Origin: an uncultured Dialister sp.
GTDB lineage: Bacteria; Bacillota; Negativicutes; Veillonellales; Dialisteraceae
DNA: 30,395 bases
Assembly (NCBI GenBank): GCA_900543165.1
Contig: UQQQ01000026.1
Coordinates: 1 to 30,395, forward strand
Reading direction: 5' to 3'
Position 1 is the first letter of the stretch. Every line of letters begins with the position of its first letter. Below are positions 14,620-23,051 of the stretch, piece by piece. A program made the translations under genes and the position numbers. The notes beneath the pieces were generated by a model that ran no database searches, had not been told where the DNA came from, and saw only the letters and a program-made list of their open reading frames with translations.

Positions 14620-17600
14620 ATGAAACTACTCCGATTGATACTGCAGGGCTTCAAGTCCTTCGCAGATAAAACTACGATCGATTTTTCAGACGGCATGACG
14701 GTCATTGTGGGGCCGAATGGATGCGGGAAGAGCAATATTTCCGATGCGGTCCGCTGGGTGCTGGGGGAGCAGAATGTGCGCCAGATCCGCGGGCAGAAGG
14801 CGGAGGATATGATTTTTTCCGGCTCAGAGACGCGGCGGGAAAAGAATGGAGCGGAGGTCACGCTCGTATTGGATAACAGCGGCCGCGAGCTGCCGCTTGA
14901 TACGGCAGAGGTCGCGATCACGCGAAGGCTCCTTCGAAATGGGGACAGTGATTTCTATCTGAATAAGCGAAGCTGCCGCCTGAAAGATATTCAGGAGCTT
15001 TTGGCGCCGACGGGGCTCGGCAAGGGCTCGATGGCGATCATCGGACAGAACCGGGTGGATCAGGTGCTGACAGCGCATGCGGATGAACGGCGCGTGATCT
15101 TTGAAGACGTGGCAGGGATCAGTCTGTACCGCATGCGAAAGACGGAGGGGCTCCGAAAGCTCGAGAAGACGGCGGAGAATATGGAGCGCGTGAAGGATAT
15201 GATGGCGCTTCTCGATGAGCAGCTCGTGCCCTTGAAGGAAGGCGCAGAGAAGGCCAGACAGTACAAAAGTCTGACGCAGGAAAAGCGGGCGATCGATGCG
15301 ACGATGGGACTTCTGAAGCTGACCTCTTCGGGACGTATGACGGCACGCTATGAAAATGAAGCGCTGAAACTCCTCGATGAAGGCTCTCTATGGCAGACGA
15401 AGCTCTCGCAGGCGAGCGTGGCTAAGGAAACACTGGAGAAAGACCGCCTCGCGCATCAGGAGACGCTCCGCGCCGCTGGAGAGGCGATGGCAGATGCCCA
15501 GCGCGAAATGGAGCGGCTGCGCGGTGATTACCGCGTGAAGGAAGAGGCGCTCTCTCATGCGAAGGAGAAAGGGGAGGAGCTTAGGGAGTCCGCAGAAGAT
15601 CAGACGGAAGCAGAGAAGGAAATCGCGGAAGAAATCGCAAGCGCGAAGGAGGAGCTCTCTAGTGCGGAGGCGTCCTGCCTGGCGGCGAAGGAAGATATTT
15701 CCGCAAAAGAAGCGGAGAAGGAGTCTCTCTCAAAGGCGCTGGCAGCGGCTGAGGATGCCTATGCAAGGGCGCTGGCTCTCTCGCAGGAAAAAGAGAAGGA
15801 AAAGGAGAAGGTGAGCCAGCAGCTTGTGCATGCGAGAGAAGACATCGAGCGCCTGACGGCGGAGATCGAGCGCCATGAGAAGGAGGAAGCGACCCTCGCG
15901 GGAGAGGAAGACGCAGCCTCGCGCGCGCTGTCCGAGCTCCTTCGCGAAGAGAAGGAGAAGACGGAGCGACTTGCTACCCTTTCGGAGAAAGGGAAGAAGG
16001 ATAGCGAAGCCTTGCGAGACGCCGAGAATGTGCGTTTCCGTCTGGGCGGAGAAGAAAGGAAGCAGGAGTCGCTGCTTTCAGCGATCCGTTCGCAGAAAGC
16101 GTATCTGGAACGGGCGGACAAGGAATATGCGAGCTTTTCTCGCGTGACGAAGACCATCATGGAGCAGGCAGACCGTTTCGGAGAGGCCATCCATGGGGCG
16201 CTCGGTGAGCTTATCCGCGTGCCGGATAAATATACGGAGGCTGCGGAAGCGGCGCTGGGCGGGCAGATCTCCTATATCGTGACGGATACGACGAGGTCAG
16301 CGGGAGAGATCATCCGCTGGCTTTCGGAGAAGCATTTAGGCCGCACGACCTTCTATCCCTTGGAGTCCATGCATCCGCGCTACAACAATGGAACGGAAGC
16401 GATGGCATCGAAGGAGCAGGGGATCTGCGGTATCGCCTCTCACCTTTTTTCCTGTCAGCCGATGTATCAGGATCTTCTCGATACCATTCTCGGGCGCACG
16501 CTCATCGCAGAAGATCTGGACGCGGCGCGGCGGGTCGCCAAAAAGTATGGCTACCGCCTGCGCATCGTGACGCGGGACGGGCAGCTTGTCAATGCAGGCG
16601 GCTCCATGACGGGCGGCTCGATGAAGAAAAAGGAGAATACCTATTTCGGCCGCAAAAAAGAGATCGCGGATCTCTATGCGCGGGAAGCGGAGGGAGAGAA
16701 GGCTCTCATGCTCTGCCGGACGCGGAGGAAGGAGCAGGAGGCTGCCTGCGATGCGCTCGCTGAAAAGGTCAGCCGTGAGCGGGAAGAATGGCAGGCGCTC
16801 AAGGTAGAGCTGGCTGCCCTCTCTGCGCGCCGCGAAGGGACGGAGCGATCGATGTCTGAAAGACAGAGCCGCCTTTCTCTTGCCAAGAAGCAGCTGAAAG
16901 AGGAGAGGGACAAGCTCTCGGAGGCCCAGTCGCAGGTGGAAAGTTTGAAAAAGGCATTGTCCTACTTTATCGAGCTTCCGGCCGTAGCAGGCAATGAAGA
17001 GGGCGAGCGCCTGAGGAAGGCATTGGAAGAGAAGCAGGAAGCTCTTCTCGCTTCCCACGTCGCCCTGACCAAGGCGGAAGAGAGCGTGAGCTTCGGGAAA
17101 CGCATGCTCGAAGAACGCAGCCGCGCGGAAAAAGAGCTGGCAGCAGACCGGGTATCTCTTGAAAAGGCCGTGCATGACAACGAAACGGAACGGAAGACAC
17201 TCGCTGAAGAGCTGATTTCTGTAGGGGCTGCTTTTAAGGAAGCGGAGGCCCACTGGCAGAAGACCCGCATCCGGCAGGAAAGCCTGTCTGATGATGCGAA
17301 TGGATTTGTCATCCGGCAGCGCGAGGTGGACGAGGCGTGGAAGAAAGCGCAGGCTGCTACAGCGAAAATCGAGCGGGACAGAGCCGAGCTCGAGGGTAAG
17401 ATCGCGCAGTTCAAAGCCGAGGAGGCGGAAGTGCTGCGGCAGTTCGAAGCATGGCACATGACCCGTCAGCAGGCAGAAGCGCTCCGCCTTTCCGGTTCTA
17501 TGGCGGATATGGAGCGGCAGGGAAAGGACCTTGCCCGCCGCATGGCGCAGCTGGGCAGTGTGAATCCGGAGGGCGAGGAGGAATACGCCCGTCAGCTCGC

Positions 17601-18156
17601 GCGAAGGACATTCTATGAAAATCAGGTGGCGGATCTCGCAGAAGCGAGGAAAGGGCTCGAGACCATCATCAGCGATATCGATCAGACGATGGAGCGTCAG
17701 TTCGCCAAAGCCTTCCAAAAAATCAATGAAGAATTTGGCCGCATCATGCAGCTCATGTTCCGCGGCGGCAAAGCGCGCCTCGAGCTCACCGATGAAACGC
17801 ATCCTTTGGAAGGCGGTGTCGAGATGTACTTGCAGCTCCCCGGCAAGAAGCGCCAGCCGCTTTCGCTCATGTCCGGCGGCGAAAGAGCCCTGACGGTCAT
17901 CGCTCTTCTGATTTCCTTCATGGCGTACCGCCCCGCGCCCTTCTGCTTCGTCGATGAAATCGATGCGGCCTTGGACGATGCGAATGTCGAACGCTACAGC
18001 CGCATGATCGGCGAGTATAAAAAGAAAACGCAGTTCATCGTCATCTCGCACAGAAAGAAGACGATGGAATTTGCCGACACCCTGCAGGGCGTCACCATGG
18101 CAGAGAAGGGCGTCTCGAGCCTCATCACCGTGAAGATGAAAGATTATGTGGAGTGA
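14620..18156 (+). CDS. smc: Chromosome segregation ATPase SMC
   Basis: A 1178-aa SMC protein, the core of the SMC-ScpAB condensin that loads on and organises the origin-proximal chromosome. The N-terminal ATPase head has Walker A GPNGCGKSN (31-39) after LQGFKSFADKT. Two very Glu/Lys/Ala-rich coiled-coil arms (about 170-510 and 680-1020) flank the hinge (about 520-670), which ends in the glycine-rich GGSMTGGS. The C-terminal head has the ABC signature LMSGGERAL (about 1083-1090) and Walker B FCFVDEIDAALDD (about 1108-1120). Length is typical. AAGGAG precedes the ATG. rnc is not upstream, unlike the common rnc-smc-ftsY order. The TGA stop lies in a heptamer array. Confidence 0.98.
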   Translation: MKLLRLILQGFKSFADKTTIDFSDGMTVIVGPNGCGKSNISDAVRWVLGEQNVRQIRGQKAEDMIFSGSETRREKNGAEVTLVLDNSGRELPLDTAEVAITRRLLRNGDSDFYLNKRSCRLKDIQELLAPTGLGKGSMAIIGQNRVDQVLTAHADERRVIFEDVAGISLYRMRKTEGLRKLEKTAENMERVKDMMALLDEQLVPLKEGAEKARQYKSLTQEKRAIDATMGLLKLTSSGRMTARYENEALKLLDEGSLWQTKLSQASVAKETLEKDRLAHQETLRAAGEAMADAQREMERLRGDYRVKEEALSHAKEKGEELRESAEDQTEAEKEIAEEIASAKEELSSAEASCLAAKEDISAKEAEKESLSKALAAAEDAYARALALSQEKEKEKEKVSQQLVHAREDIERLTAEIERHEKEEATLAGEEDAASRALSELLREEKEKTERLATLSEKGKKDSEALRDAENVRFRLGGEERKQESLLSAIRSQKAYLERADKEYASFSRVTKTIMEQADRFGEAIHGALGELIRVPDKYTEAAEAALGGQISYIVTDTTRSAGEIIRWLSEKHLGRTTFYPLESMHPRYNNGTEAMASKEQGICGIASHLFSCQPMYQDLLDTILGRTLIAEDLDAARRVAKKYGYRLRIVTRDGQLVNAGGSMTGGSMKKKENTYFGRKKEIADLYAREAEGEKALMLCRTRRKEQEAACDALAEKVSREREEWQALKVELAALSARREGTERSMSERQSRLSLAKKQLKEERDKLSEAQSQVESLKKALSYFIELPAVAGNEEGERLRKALEEKQEALLASHVALTKAEESVSFGKRMLEERSRAEKELAADRVSLEKAVHDNETERKTLAEELISVGAAFKEAEAHWQKTRIRQESLSDDANGFVIRQREVDEAWKKAQAATAKIERDRAELEGKIAQFKAEEAEVLRQFEAWHMTRQQAEALRLSGSMADMERQGKDLARRMAQLGSVNPEGEEEYARQLARRTFYENQVADLAEARKGLETIISDIDQTMERQFAKAFQKINEEFGRIMQLMFRGGKARLELTDETHPLEGGVEMYLQLPGKKRQPLSLMSGGERALTVIALLISFMAYRPAPFCFVDEIDAALDDANVERYSRMIGEYKKKTQFIVISHRKKTMEFADTLQGVTMAEKGVSSLITVKMKDYVE

Positions 18157-18240
18157 CTAGTAGCAAGTGACTAGGAATTAGTAGCTAGGGATTAGGAGTC
18201 TCAAGTGACTAGTGACTGGTGACTAGGAGACTGGTAGACT
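18152..18240 (+). repeat. Heptamer array at the 3' end of smc
   Basis: GTGACTA, GTAGCTA, GGATTAG and GTGACTG units spaced by 7 bp start at the last codon of smc; the stop TGA (18154-18156) is part of the first unit. The orientation reads TGACTAG on the coding strand. Confidence 0.78.
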
Positions 18241-18244
18241 CTTG

Positions 18245-18409
18245 TATCGTCATTTCGAGCGAAGCGAGAAATCTTTATTGCAGTGCGTAAATCAGCATGT
18301 ATGTGCTATTTCATAAACGAAGTTTTGGTACTACGTCATTCTGCTATCTCGCACTTACTATTTACCGGTGTGCAAGAAAGATCGAGGGCTTCGCTCGGGA
18401 TGACGATAC
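18245..18409. repeat. Inverted-end element, full copy (~165 bp)
   Basis: The left end reads TCGTCATTTCGAGCGAAGCG and the right end is its inverted relative (CTTCGCTCGGGATGACGA). The interior is non-coding, with TTGCAG near the left end and TGCAAG near the right. The same architecture is seen at 28678-28830, and half copies occur at about 14211-14280 and 25830-25915. Confidence 0.75.
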
Positions 18410-18432
18410 GTGGGAAACAATTTTATAAAAAA

Positions 18433-18459
18433 GCGGCGCTTCTATATTTTATGCGCCGC
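18433..18459. repeat. GCGGCGC-type hairpin
   Basis: GCGGCGC (18433-18439) pairs with GCGCCGC (18453-18459) around an A+T-rich 13-nt loop. This is one of about ten copies in the window, others being at 5006-5035, 6291-6318, 18783-18809, 20961-20987, 22241-22267, 25460-25487 and 28626-28652. Confidence 0.82.
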
Positions 18460-18510
18460 ACCAGCACTCCTCACTCGAGAGCAGAGCTTTCGCACGCAAT
18501 CAAGGGGTAA

Positions 18511-18671
18511 GGAAACGCTGATTAAATCGCAGAATCAGATTTCATATGGATTTTTATTCATAGGGTCGTCGACATTCTCCTTAAATAGCTCGCTATTCGC
18601 GCCCCCTGTTTCCTCGCTCTGTATAAAAATCCAAGAATGAAATCTGATTCTACGATTTAATCAGTGTTTCC
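18511..18671. repeat. 161-bp palindromic element, full copy
   Basis: Ends GGAAACGCTGATTAAATC and GATTTAATCAGTGTTTCC, with the same length and core (TTAAATAGCTCGCTATTCGCG) as the other full copies. Interior differences between copies keep the arms paired in places, for example near the tips. Confidence 0.88.
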
Positions 18672-18915
18672 TTAAGTTTGAAAGCAGGGATGAGTAGCTA
18701 GGGATTAGTGGCTAGGGATTAGGAGTTTCAAGTGACGGGTGACTTGAATACGACTTTCGGGCATCGCCATGATTTATACTCCGCGGCGCTTCTGATTTTA
18801 ATGCGCCGCACCAACACTCCTAACTCCTAACTGGCGAGAAGAGCTTTCATCCTCAATCCATGGACGCCTCGCCCCAAGGGCGAACCCTGAACCCGACGGC
18901 TTAAACCTTTTCCTG
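18672..18915. repeat. Repeat island between smc and ftsY, right part
   Basis: Heptamers (18691-18744; GTAGCTA, GGATTAG, GTGACGG) are followed by a GCGGCGC hairpin (18783-18809), TCCTAAC heptamers (about 18818-18832) and the caatccatgg...gggcgaaccctgaacc module (about 18855-18895). No gene. Confidence 0.7.
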
Positions 18916-18944
18916 TAGACACTTCACGCCTATTTATATACAAT
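18916..18944 (+). promoter_or_regulatory. Promoter of ftsY
   Basis: TAGACA (18916-18921) and TACAAT (18939-18944) are exactly 17 bp apart, each a 5-of-6 match, 31 nt before the ftsY start. ftsY can therefore be transcribed independently of smc. Confidence 0.72.
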
Positions 18945-18975
18945 AAACATATACATTCTTTAGGAGGAAAGAGAC

Positions 18976-19920
18976 ATGGGATTTTTTGATAAGATCAAAC
19001 GGGGACTCACCCGCACGAAAGAAAGCCTCATCCGCAATATCGAGAGCGTCGTCATCGGCTATGCGGAGATCGACGATGATTTTCTGGAAGATCTGGAAAT
19101 GGTCCTGCTCTCCGGAGACATCGGCGTGCGCACCACGGACTACCTGATGCGCCAGATCCGCCGCGGCGTCACTGAGGGTACGATCCACAATACGAATGAA
19201 GTCATGCCTTTCATGGAAAAGACCGTGAAAGAGATTTTGAAGGATGATACCATCGATCAGGAGAATACGCACCATCCGGAAGTCATCCTCGTCGTCGGCG
19301 TGAATGGGGTGGGCAAGACCACGACCATCGGCAAGCTCTCCGGCAAGCTCCACAAGGAGGGCAAGAAGGTTCTTCTCGCAGCGGCGGATACCTTCCGCGC
19401 GGCGGCTTCTGAACAGCTCACCATCTGGGCGGAGCGCACCGGCGCCGATATCGTGAAGCATGCGGAAGGCGCGGATCCGGCGGCGGTGGCCTTCGATGCT
19501 GTCTCCGCAGCCAAGGCGCGCGGCGTCGATGTCGTCCTCATCGATACCGCCGGCCGTCTGCAGACGAAGGTGAATCTGATGGAAGAGCTCGCGAAGATTT
19601 CCCGCGTCATCAAGAAAGTCATCCCGGATGCGCCGCATCAGACGCTTCTCGTCCTTGACGCGACCACGGGGCAGAATGCCATCAGCCAGGCGAAGAATTT
19701 CGGGGAAATCGTGCCGCTGACAGGGGTCGTCCTGACCAAGCTCGATGGCACGGCCAAAGGCGGCGTGGTCCTCTCTGTCCATGAAGAGCTGCATGTGCCG
19801 ATCAAGTGGATCGGTCTCGGCGAACGCGAGGACGATCTTGACCGTTTCCATCCGGATGATTTTGCCAAAGCCCTCTTCGAGACAGAGGATCACATTCTGG
19901 GAGAAAGCACGAAAGTGTAA
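18976..19920 (+). CDS. ftsY: Signal recognition particle receptor FtsY
   Basis: A 314-aa SRP-type GTPase that docks the Ffh-ribosome complex at the membrane. The N domain covers about 1-90 and the G domain has P-loop GVNGVGKT (108-115), DTAGRLQ (190-196) and TKLDGTAKGG (254-263). FHPDDFAKALF near the end is the usual C-terminal motif. The long acidic A domain of the E. coli protein is absent, as in many Bacillota; the short basic N terminus (GFFDKIKRGL) probably contacts the membrane. AGGAGG lies 8 nt before the ATG. It follows smc, as is common, but an 820-bp repeat island separates them. Confidence 0.97.
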   Translation: MGFFDKIKRGLTRTKESLIRNIESVVIGYAEIDDDFLEDLEMVLLSGDIGVRTTDYLMRQIRRGVTEGTIHNTNEVMPFMEKTVKEILKDDTIDQENTHHPEVILVVGVNGVGKTTTIGKLSGKLHKEGKKVLLAAADTFRAAASEQLTIWAERTGADIVKHAEGADPAAVAFDAVSAAKARGVDVVLIDTAGRLQTKVNLMEELAKISRVIKKVIPDAPHQTLLVLDATTGQNAISQAKNFGEIVPLTGVVLTKLDGTAKGGVVLSVHEELHVPIKWIGLGEREDDLDRFHPDDFAKALFETEDHILGESTKV

Positions 19921-20109
19921 AAACGCCAAAGGTCATCTCATGGATTTCATCTGACCTCATAGGTTCATCAGGCTTTGAAGGCGTGACAGGTTCAACGAAA
20001 ATTTCGCGGCGTTTCCTTATGTGTCGCTCCATCCCCGTTGCGCCTGTTCCACCTATCATCCCTGTTGAACCTATGAGTTTTTTTTCTGAGCTATAGAGAC
20101 GAGGGCATC

Positions 20110-20808
20110 ATGACAATATTCATCGACCCTGCGACAGGCTATGAGGTGCGGGTGATCCGGAAACCCATCCGTCGCATCTACCTTCGCGTGCGGGAGGGGA
20201 AATCGGTCGAGGTGACGGCGCCGCGGAAGGTCTCGGAGCGGGAAATCCGTGACTTTGTCGCGGGAAAGACCGCATGGCTTACGAAGTACATGGCGCTGGT
20301 GCCGGAGAAAATCAAATTTCAATATGTCACAGGAGAGATTCACCATGTCTTCGGAAAGGCGTATCCCTTGCAGGTCTTACTTGGCCCGCGCGACGAGGCA
20401 GGCATCTCTTCTTTCGGAGAACTGCAGCTGGTCCTCCGGACGAAGCAAAGTGATCGCGAGGCTATATTCAAGGAAGGCATGAAGCGTATCCTGCTTTTGG
20501 AAATCGTGCAGTGCCTCAAAAAATGGACGAAGCGCATGGCGATTCCGGAGAGCCGGATCACCGGCGTTACCATCCGCGTCATGAAAAGCCGCTGGGGCTC
20601 CTGCCGGAGTGTGACGGGGCGCTTCTCCTTCGCCCTTGACCTCGTCACAAAGCCGAAGGAATGCATCGAGGCTGTCGTCGTGCACGAGCTCTGCCATCTC
20701 TTCGCAGCCGGTCACAGCGCCGATTTCTACGCACTGATGGAGAAATATCTGCCGGACTATAAAGAAAGGGGCAGACTGCTTTCCAGCCTGCCGCGGGAAT
20801 TGGTATAG
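20110..20808 (+). CDS. YgjP-like (DUF45/M48-type) zinc metallopeptidase domain protein
   Basis: A 232-aa protein of the YgjP/DUF45 family. The C-terminal zinc site is HELCH (192-196), with a third ligand probably H202 in AAGHSADFYALM. The family hallmark SRWGSC (160-165) precedes it. The N-terminal half (about 10-60, IRRIYLRVREGKSVEVTAP) is the beta-rich domain seen in relatives. The family is sometimes linked to type I restriction systems or SprT-like DNA-protein crosslink repair, but neither is nearby here. The ribosome binding site is weak (GACGAGGGC). The stop codon is followed within two bases by a heptamer array. Confidence 0.88.
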   Translation: MTIFIDPATGYEVRVIRKPIRRIYLRVREGKSVEVTAPRKVSEREIRDFVAGKTAWLTKYMALVPEKIKFQYVTGEIHHVFGKAYPLQVLLGPRDEAGISSFGELQLVLRTKQSDREAIFKEGMKRILLLEIVQCLKKWTKRMAIPESRITGVTIRVMKSRWGSCRSVTGRFSFALDLVTKPKECIEAVVVHELCHLFAAGHSADFYALMEKYLPDYKERGRLLSSLPRELV

Positions 20809-20809
20809 G

Positions 20810-20855
20810 GGCTAGTGACTAGTGACTGGTGACTAGTGACTAGTGACTAGAGACT
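20810..20855 (+). repeat. Heptamer array at the 3' end of the ygjP-like gene
   Basis: Near-perfect CTAGTGA/CTGGTGA units with 7-bp spacing begin two bases after the stop codon, reading TGACTAG on the coding strand. Confidence 0.8.
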
Positions 20856-21062
20856 CGTATAGCGATTTGTTAATTTCTGGACTTAGTGGGAAGTTAGAAG
20901 TGCTGGAAGGGGCACACCATTCATATAGTGACCCAATACCTCCTCATTATATAAAACTCCGCGGCGCTTCCTGATTTTATGCGCCGTACCTTCACTCCTA
21001 ACTCCTAACTTGATTTAGAAGTTGACCTAAATGCCAGTTATTTAGCAAATGCAATACTAGCG
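20850..21062. repeat. Second copy of the ~200-bp composite intergenic block
   Basis: Matches about 6170-6400 in order and orientation. The shared order is a gtatagcg start, ggggcacaccattcatatag, a GCGGCGC hairpin (20961-20987), TCCTAAC heptamers and a gaagttgac...gccagttattta tail. The differences are scattered substitutions and a roughly 20-bp deletion, so this is a genuine duplicated block rather than a simple repeat. Confidence 0.8.
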
Positions 21063-21153
21063 TCGAGTGACTGGTGACACGCCCCACGGGCTCACCCCGA
21101 ACTGTTTACCTGCATTCCGATCCCATTCCCCTATAGCAATCAAACGTCCAACG

Positions 21154-21184
21154 TGATATACTGTAATAAAATTATTTTATATCA
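21154..21184 (+). promoter_or_regulatory. Extended -10 and inverted repeat before the lysR-type gene
   Basis: TGATATACT is a TGN-extended -10 (TATACT, 21157-21162) with no clear -35. The flanking inverted repeat TGATATA (21154-21160) N17 TATATCA (21178-21184) overlaps it and could be the binding site for LysR autoregulation. The site is seen; its use is inferred. Confidence 0.45.
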
Positions 21185-21217
21185 AGTAGGCGCGCATACC
21201 GCGCAAGGGGAAGTGCC

Positions 21218-22084
21218 ATGAATAACACGGATTGGAAGATTCTGATCTATCTTCGAGAAGAACGCAGCATCAATAAGGTTGCCAAGCGGCTGTTTATGAC
21301 CCAGCCGTCTTTGACGTATCGCCTGAGCCAGATGGAAAAAGAAATCGGCTGTCCGCTTTTCATCCGCACCAATAAGGGCGTCCATTTCACCGATGCGGGG
21401 AATCGCCTCTTCTCCTTTGCCGAAAAAGAACTGCAGCAGTATCAGGATATGAAGAACTTCGTGACACATGAGCCGAATACCATTTCCGGCGTGCTGCGCA
21501 TCGGTGCGAGCCAGTCCTTCGCGCAGTCGCACATGCCAGCCATTCTGAAGGGCTTTGTCGATGAGTACAATGACATCGAGATCTCGCTCACGACGGACAC
21601 GAGTGACCGCCTGACGAAGCTGGTCAAGAAGGAAGATATCCATCTCGCCATCGTCCGCGGCAATCAGGAATGGCCTGATGCGGATATCCTTCTCGAGGAT
21701 GCGCCGCTCTATCTCATCTCTGCACAGAAGATCGACTATGATACCCTGCCGAACCAGCCGTCCATCCGTTATCGCAGTGACCCGTCGCTGGATGAGTTGA
21801 GAAGCCGCTGGTGGCGTCAGAATTTCTCGGAATCTCCGCATTTCCTTCTGACCGTATCGGACTGCCTGACCTGCGTAGAAATCGTGAATCATGGCCTCGG
21901 CCAGTCGCTCATTCCGGCAGATCTTCTCCCGAAGTGTACGCCGAATGTCAATCGCGAAATGATCTACGACCGCCAGAAGCGTCCGATCCTGCGCCCGAGC
22001 CATCTCATCTTCAAGCAGGCCATGCTCCAGTCTACGCCTGTCAAGATCTTCGTGGACTATATGAAAAAATATTTTGAAGTATAA
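21218..22084 (+). CDS. LysR family transcriptional regulator
   Basis: A 288-aa LysR-type regulator. The N-terminal winged HTH (about 3-62) reads DWKILIYLREERSINKVAKRLFMTQPSLTYRLSQMEKEIG, followed by the linker helix. The periplasmic-binding-protein-like effector domain spans about 90-285 (SGVLRIGASQSFAQSHMPAIL opens it). Length is typical. AAGGGGAAG precedes the ATG. LysR regulators are usually divergent from their target; here the upstream neighbour is convergent or parallel, so the target is unknown. The gene ends 2 bp before a half copy of the palindromic element, which runs into a strong terminator. Confidence 0.93.
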   Translation: MNNTDWKILIYLREERSINKVAKRLFMTQPSLTYRLSQMEKEIGCPLFIRTNKGVHFTDAGNRLFSFAEKELQQYQDMKNFVTHEPNTISGVLRIGASQSFAQSHMPAILKGFVDEYNDIEISLTTDTSDRLTKLVKKEDIHLAIVRGNQEWPDADILLEDAPLYLISAQKIDYDTLPNQPSIRYRSDPSLDELRSRWWRQNFSESPHFLLTVSDCLTCVEIVNHGLGQSLIPADLLPKCTPNVNREMIYDRQKRPILRPSHLIFKQAMLQSTPVKIFVDYMKKYFEV

Positions 22085-22085
22085 A

Positions 22086-22166
22086 GGAAACGCTGATTCA
22101 ATCGCAGAGTCAGCTTTTACAAGAATTTTTATGCATAGCTTCGTCATAACCTTCCTTAAATAGCTC
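22086..22166 (+). repeat. Half copy of the palindromic element
   Basis: Begins GGAAACGCTGATTCAATCG two bases after the lysR stop codon. It follows the left half of the 161-bp element to the core TTAAATAGCTC, where the usual right half is replaced by the terminator hairpin at 22167. Confidence 0.85.
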
Positions 22167-22200
22167 AAAAGAACCCAGACCAAACGGTCTGGGTTCTTTT
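22167..22200 (+). terminator. Intrinsic terminator of the lysR-type gene
   Basis: A perfect 15-bp stem (22167-22181 with 22186-22200) with an AAAC loop. The T4 is part of the stem and A4 leads it, so it could work in both directions. It starts exactly where the half palindromic element stops. Confidence 0.9.
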
Positions 22201-22398
22201 GGGTTCAGAAAATTAGGAATTAGGAATTAGGAATGGTGGTGCGGCGCATAAAATTAGGAAGCGCCGCGGAGTTTTGATAGCGCTTCGCCCCTCTGACGAC
22301 GCCGGAGAACCCCAGTGACCAGTGACTAGTGACTAGTCACTTTAGATTTCTAATCACTAATCACTAATCTCTAGCTACTAGTCCCCAGTCACAAGTCC
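22201..22398. repeat. Repeat island downstream of the lysR-type gene
   Basis: ATTAGGA heptamers (about 22210-22233), a GCGGCGC hairpin (22241-22247 with 22261-22267), then a heptamer array (about 22313-22398) whose first part reads GTGACTA and whose second part reads TAATCAC, CTAGCTA and CAGTCAC. The array contains the TGA stop of the next gene (22389-22391, minus strand). Confidence 0.72.
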
Positions 22399-23000
22399 TT
22401 ATTCACCGGCGTCCTGTCCGGTTCACCGGAGAGATTCCTTGCGATATCCGTTGGCACGCGGCGGTAGGGGAAGGTTTTCAGGATATCCTGCATGAGGTCA
22501 TCGAAGATGTAGCGGTTTCTGACGGTGCCCTCTTCTTCGCTGTTCCAGTAGGTCGCGCGGTCATCGCGGACGGACGGCTCCCCTTTCTTATAGGAGTAGA
22601 TATCGAAGACAGCGCGCGTCTCTACGATGTCATCGGCGTCAGAGAAGAAAGAGCGGCGGTAGACGACCTGCCGCCACTCGGTAATGACAGGCATGACGAC
22701 GATGTCTGCATTTGCTTTCTCTGCGAGCTCCTTCAGCTGCGAAGGGGAGTAGAGGGCAACATCGTACTCGACCGGATCCAGCGTGCGGTAATAAGGATAG
22801 CGGAAGATCCTTCCCATTTCGCGGTCCACATAGGCAGCGGCTTCATCACCGCTTCTGTATCGCGCTGGGAGCAGGAGCACGGCGCGCGTATTCTCAAAGT
22901 ATCCCAGACTCCGATTCACCGCCGGATCAGCCGCCCGGGCGGTGAATGCAAAGCCGATGAGGCAGAAAAGGCTCATGAGCAAAAGAAAAATTCGTTTCAT
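22389..23000 (-). CDS. Exported protein of unknown function
   Basis: A 203-aa protein with a clear signal peptide: MKRIFLLLMSLFCLIGFAFTARA, with probable cleavage after residue 23 (ARA before ADP). The mature part begins AVNRSLGYFENTRAVLLLPARYRSGDEAAAYVDREMGRIF. It has a mixed alpha/beta appearance with many Arg, Tyr and Asp, no Cys and no obvious catalytic motif. The segment NADIVVMPVITEW followed by alternating beta strands recalls small periplasmic or envelope lipoprotein-like families, but I cannot name one. AAAGGAGGT lies 8 nt before the ATG. It may share transcripts with the MATE gene upstream on the same strand, although a 162-bp repeat-bearing gap lies between. Confidence 0.82.
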   Translation of the reverse strand: MKRIFLLLMSLFCLIGFAFTARAADPAVNRSLGYFENTRAVLLLPARYRSGDEAAAYVDREMGRIFRYPYYRTLDPVEYDVALYSPSQLKELAEKANADIVVMPVITEWRQVVYRRSFFSDADDIVETRAVFDIYSYKKGEPSVRDDRATYWNSEEEGTVRNRYIFDDLMQDILKTFPYRRVPTDIARNLSGEPDRTPVNKDL

Positions 23001-23051
23001 AAAAAGACCTCCTTTGTTACTATTGTAGCACCAAAGGAGAGGACAGGGCTA

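Noticed and set aside
16336..18051. 571-aa open frame on the minus strand
   Set aside because: It is antisense to the SMC coding region, whose domains are unmistakable. Long antisense frames are expected from the codon bias here.
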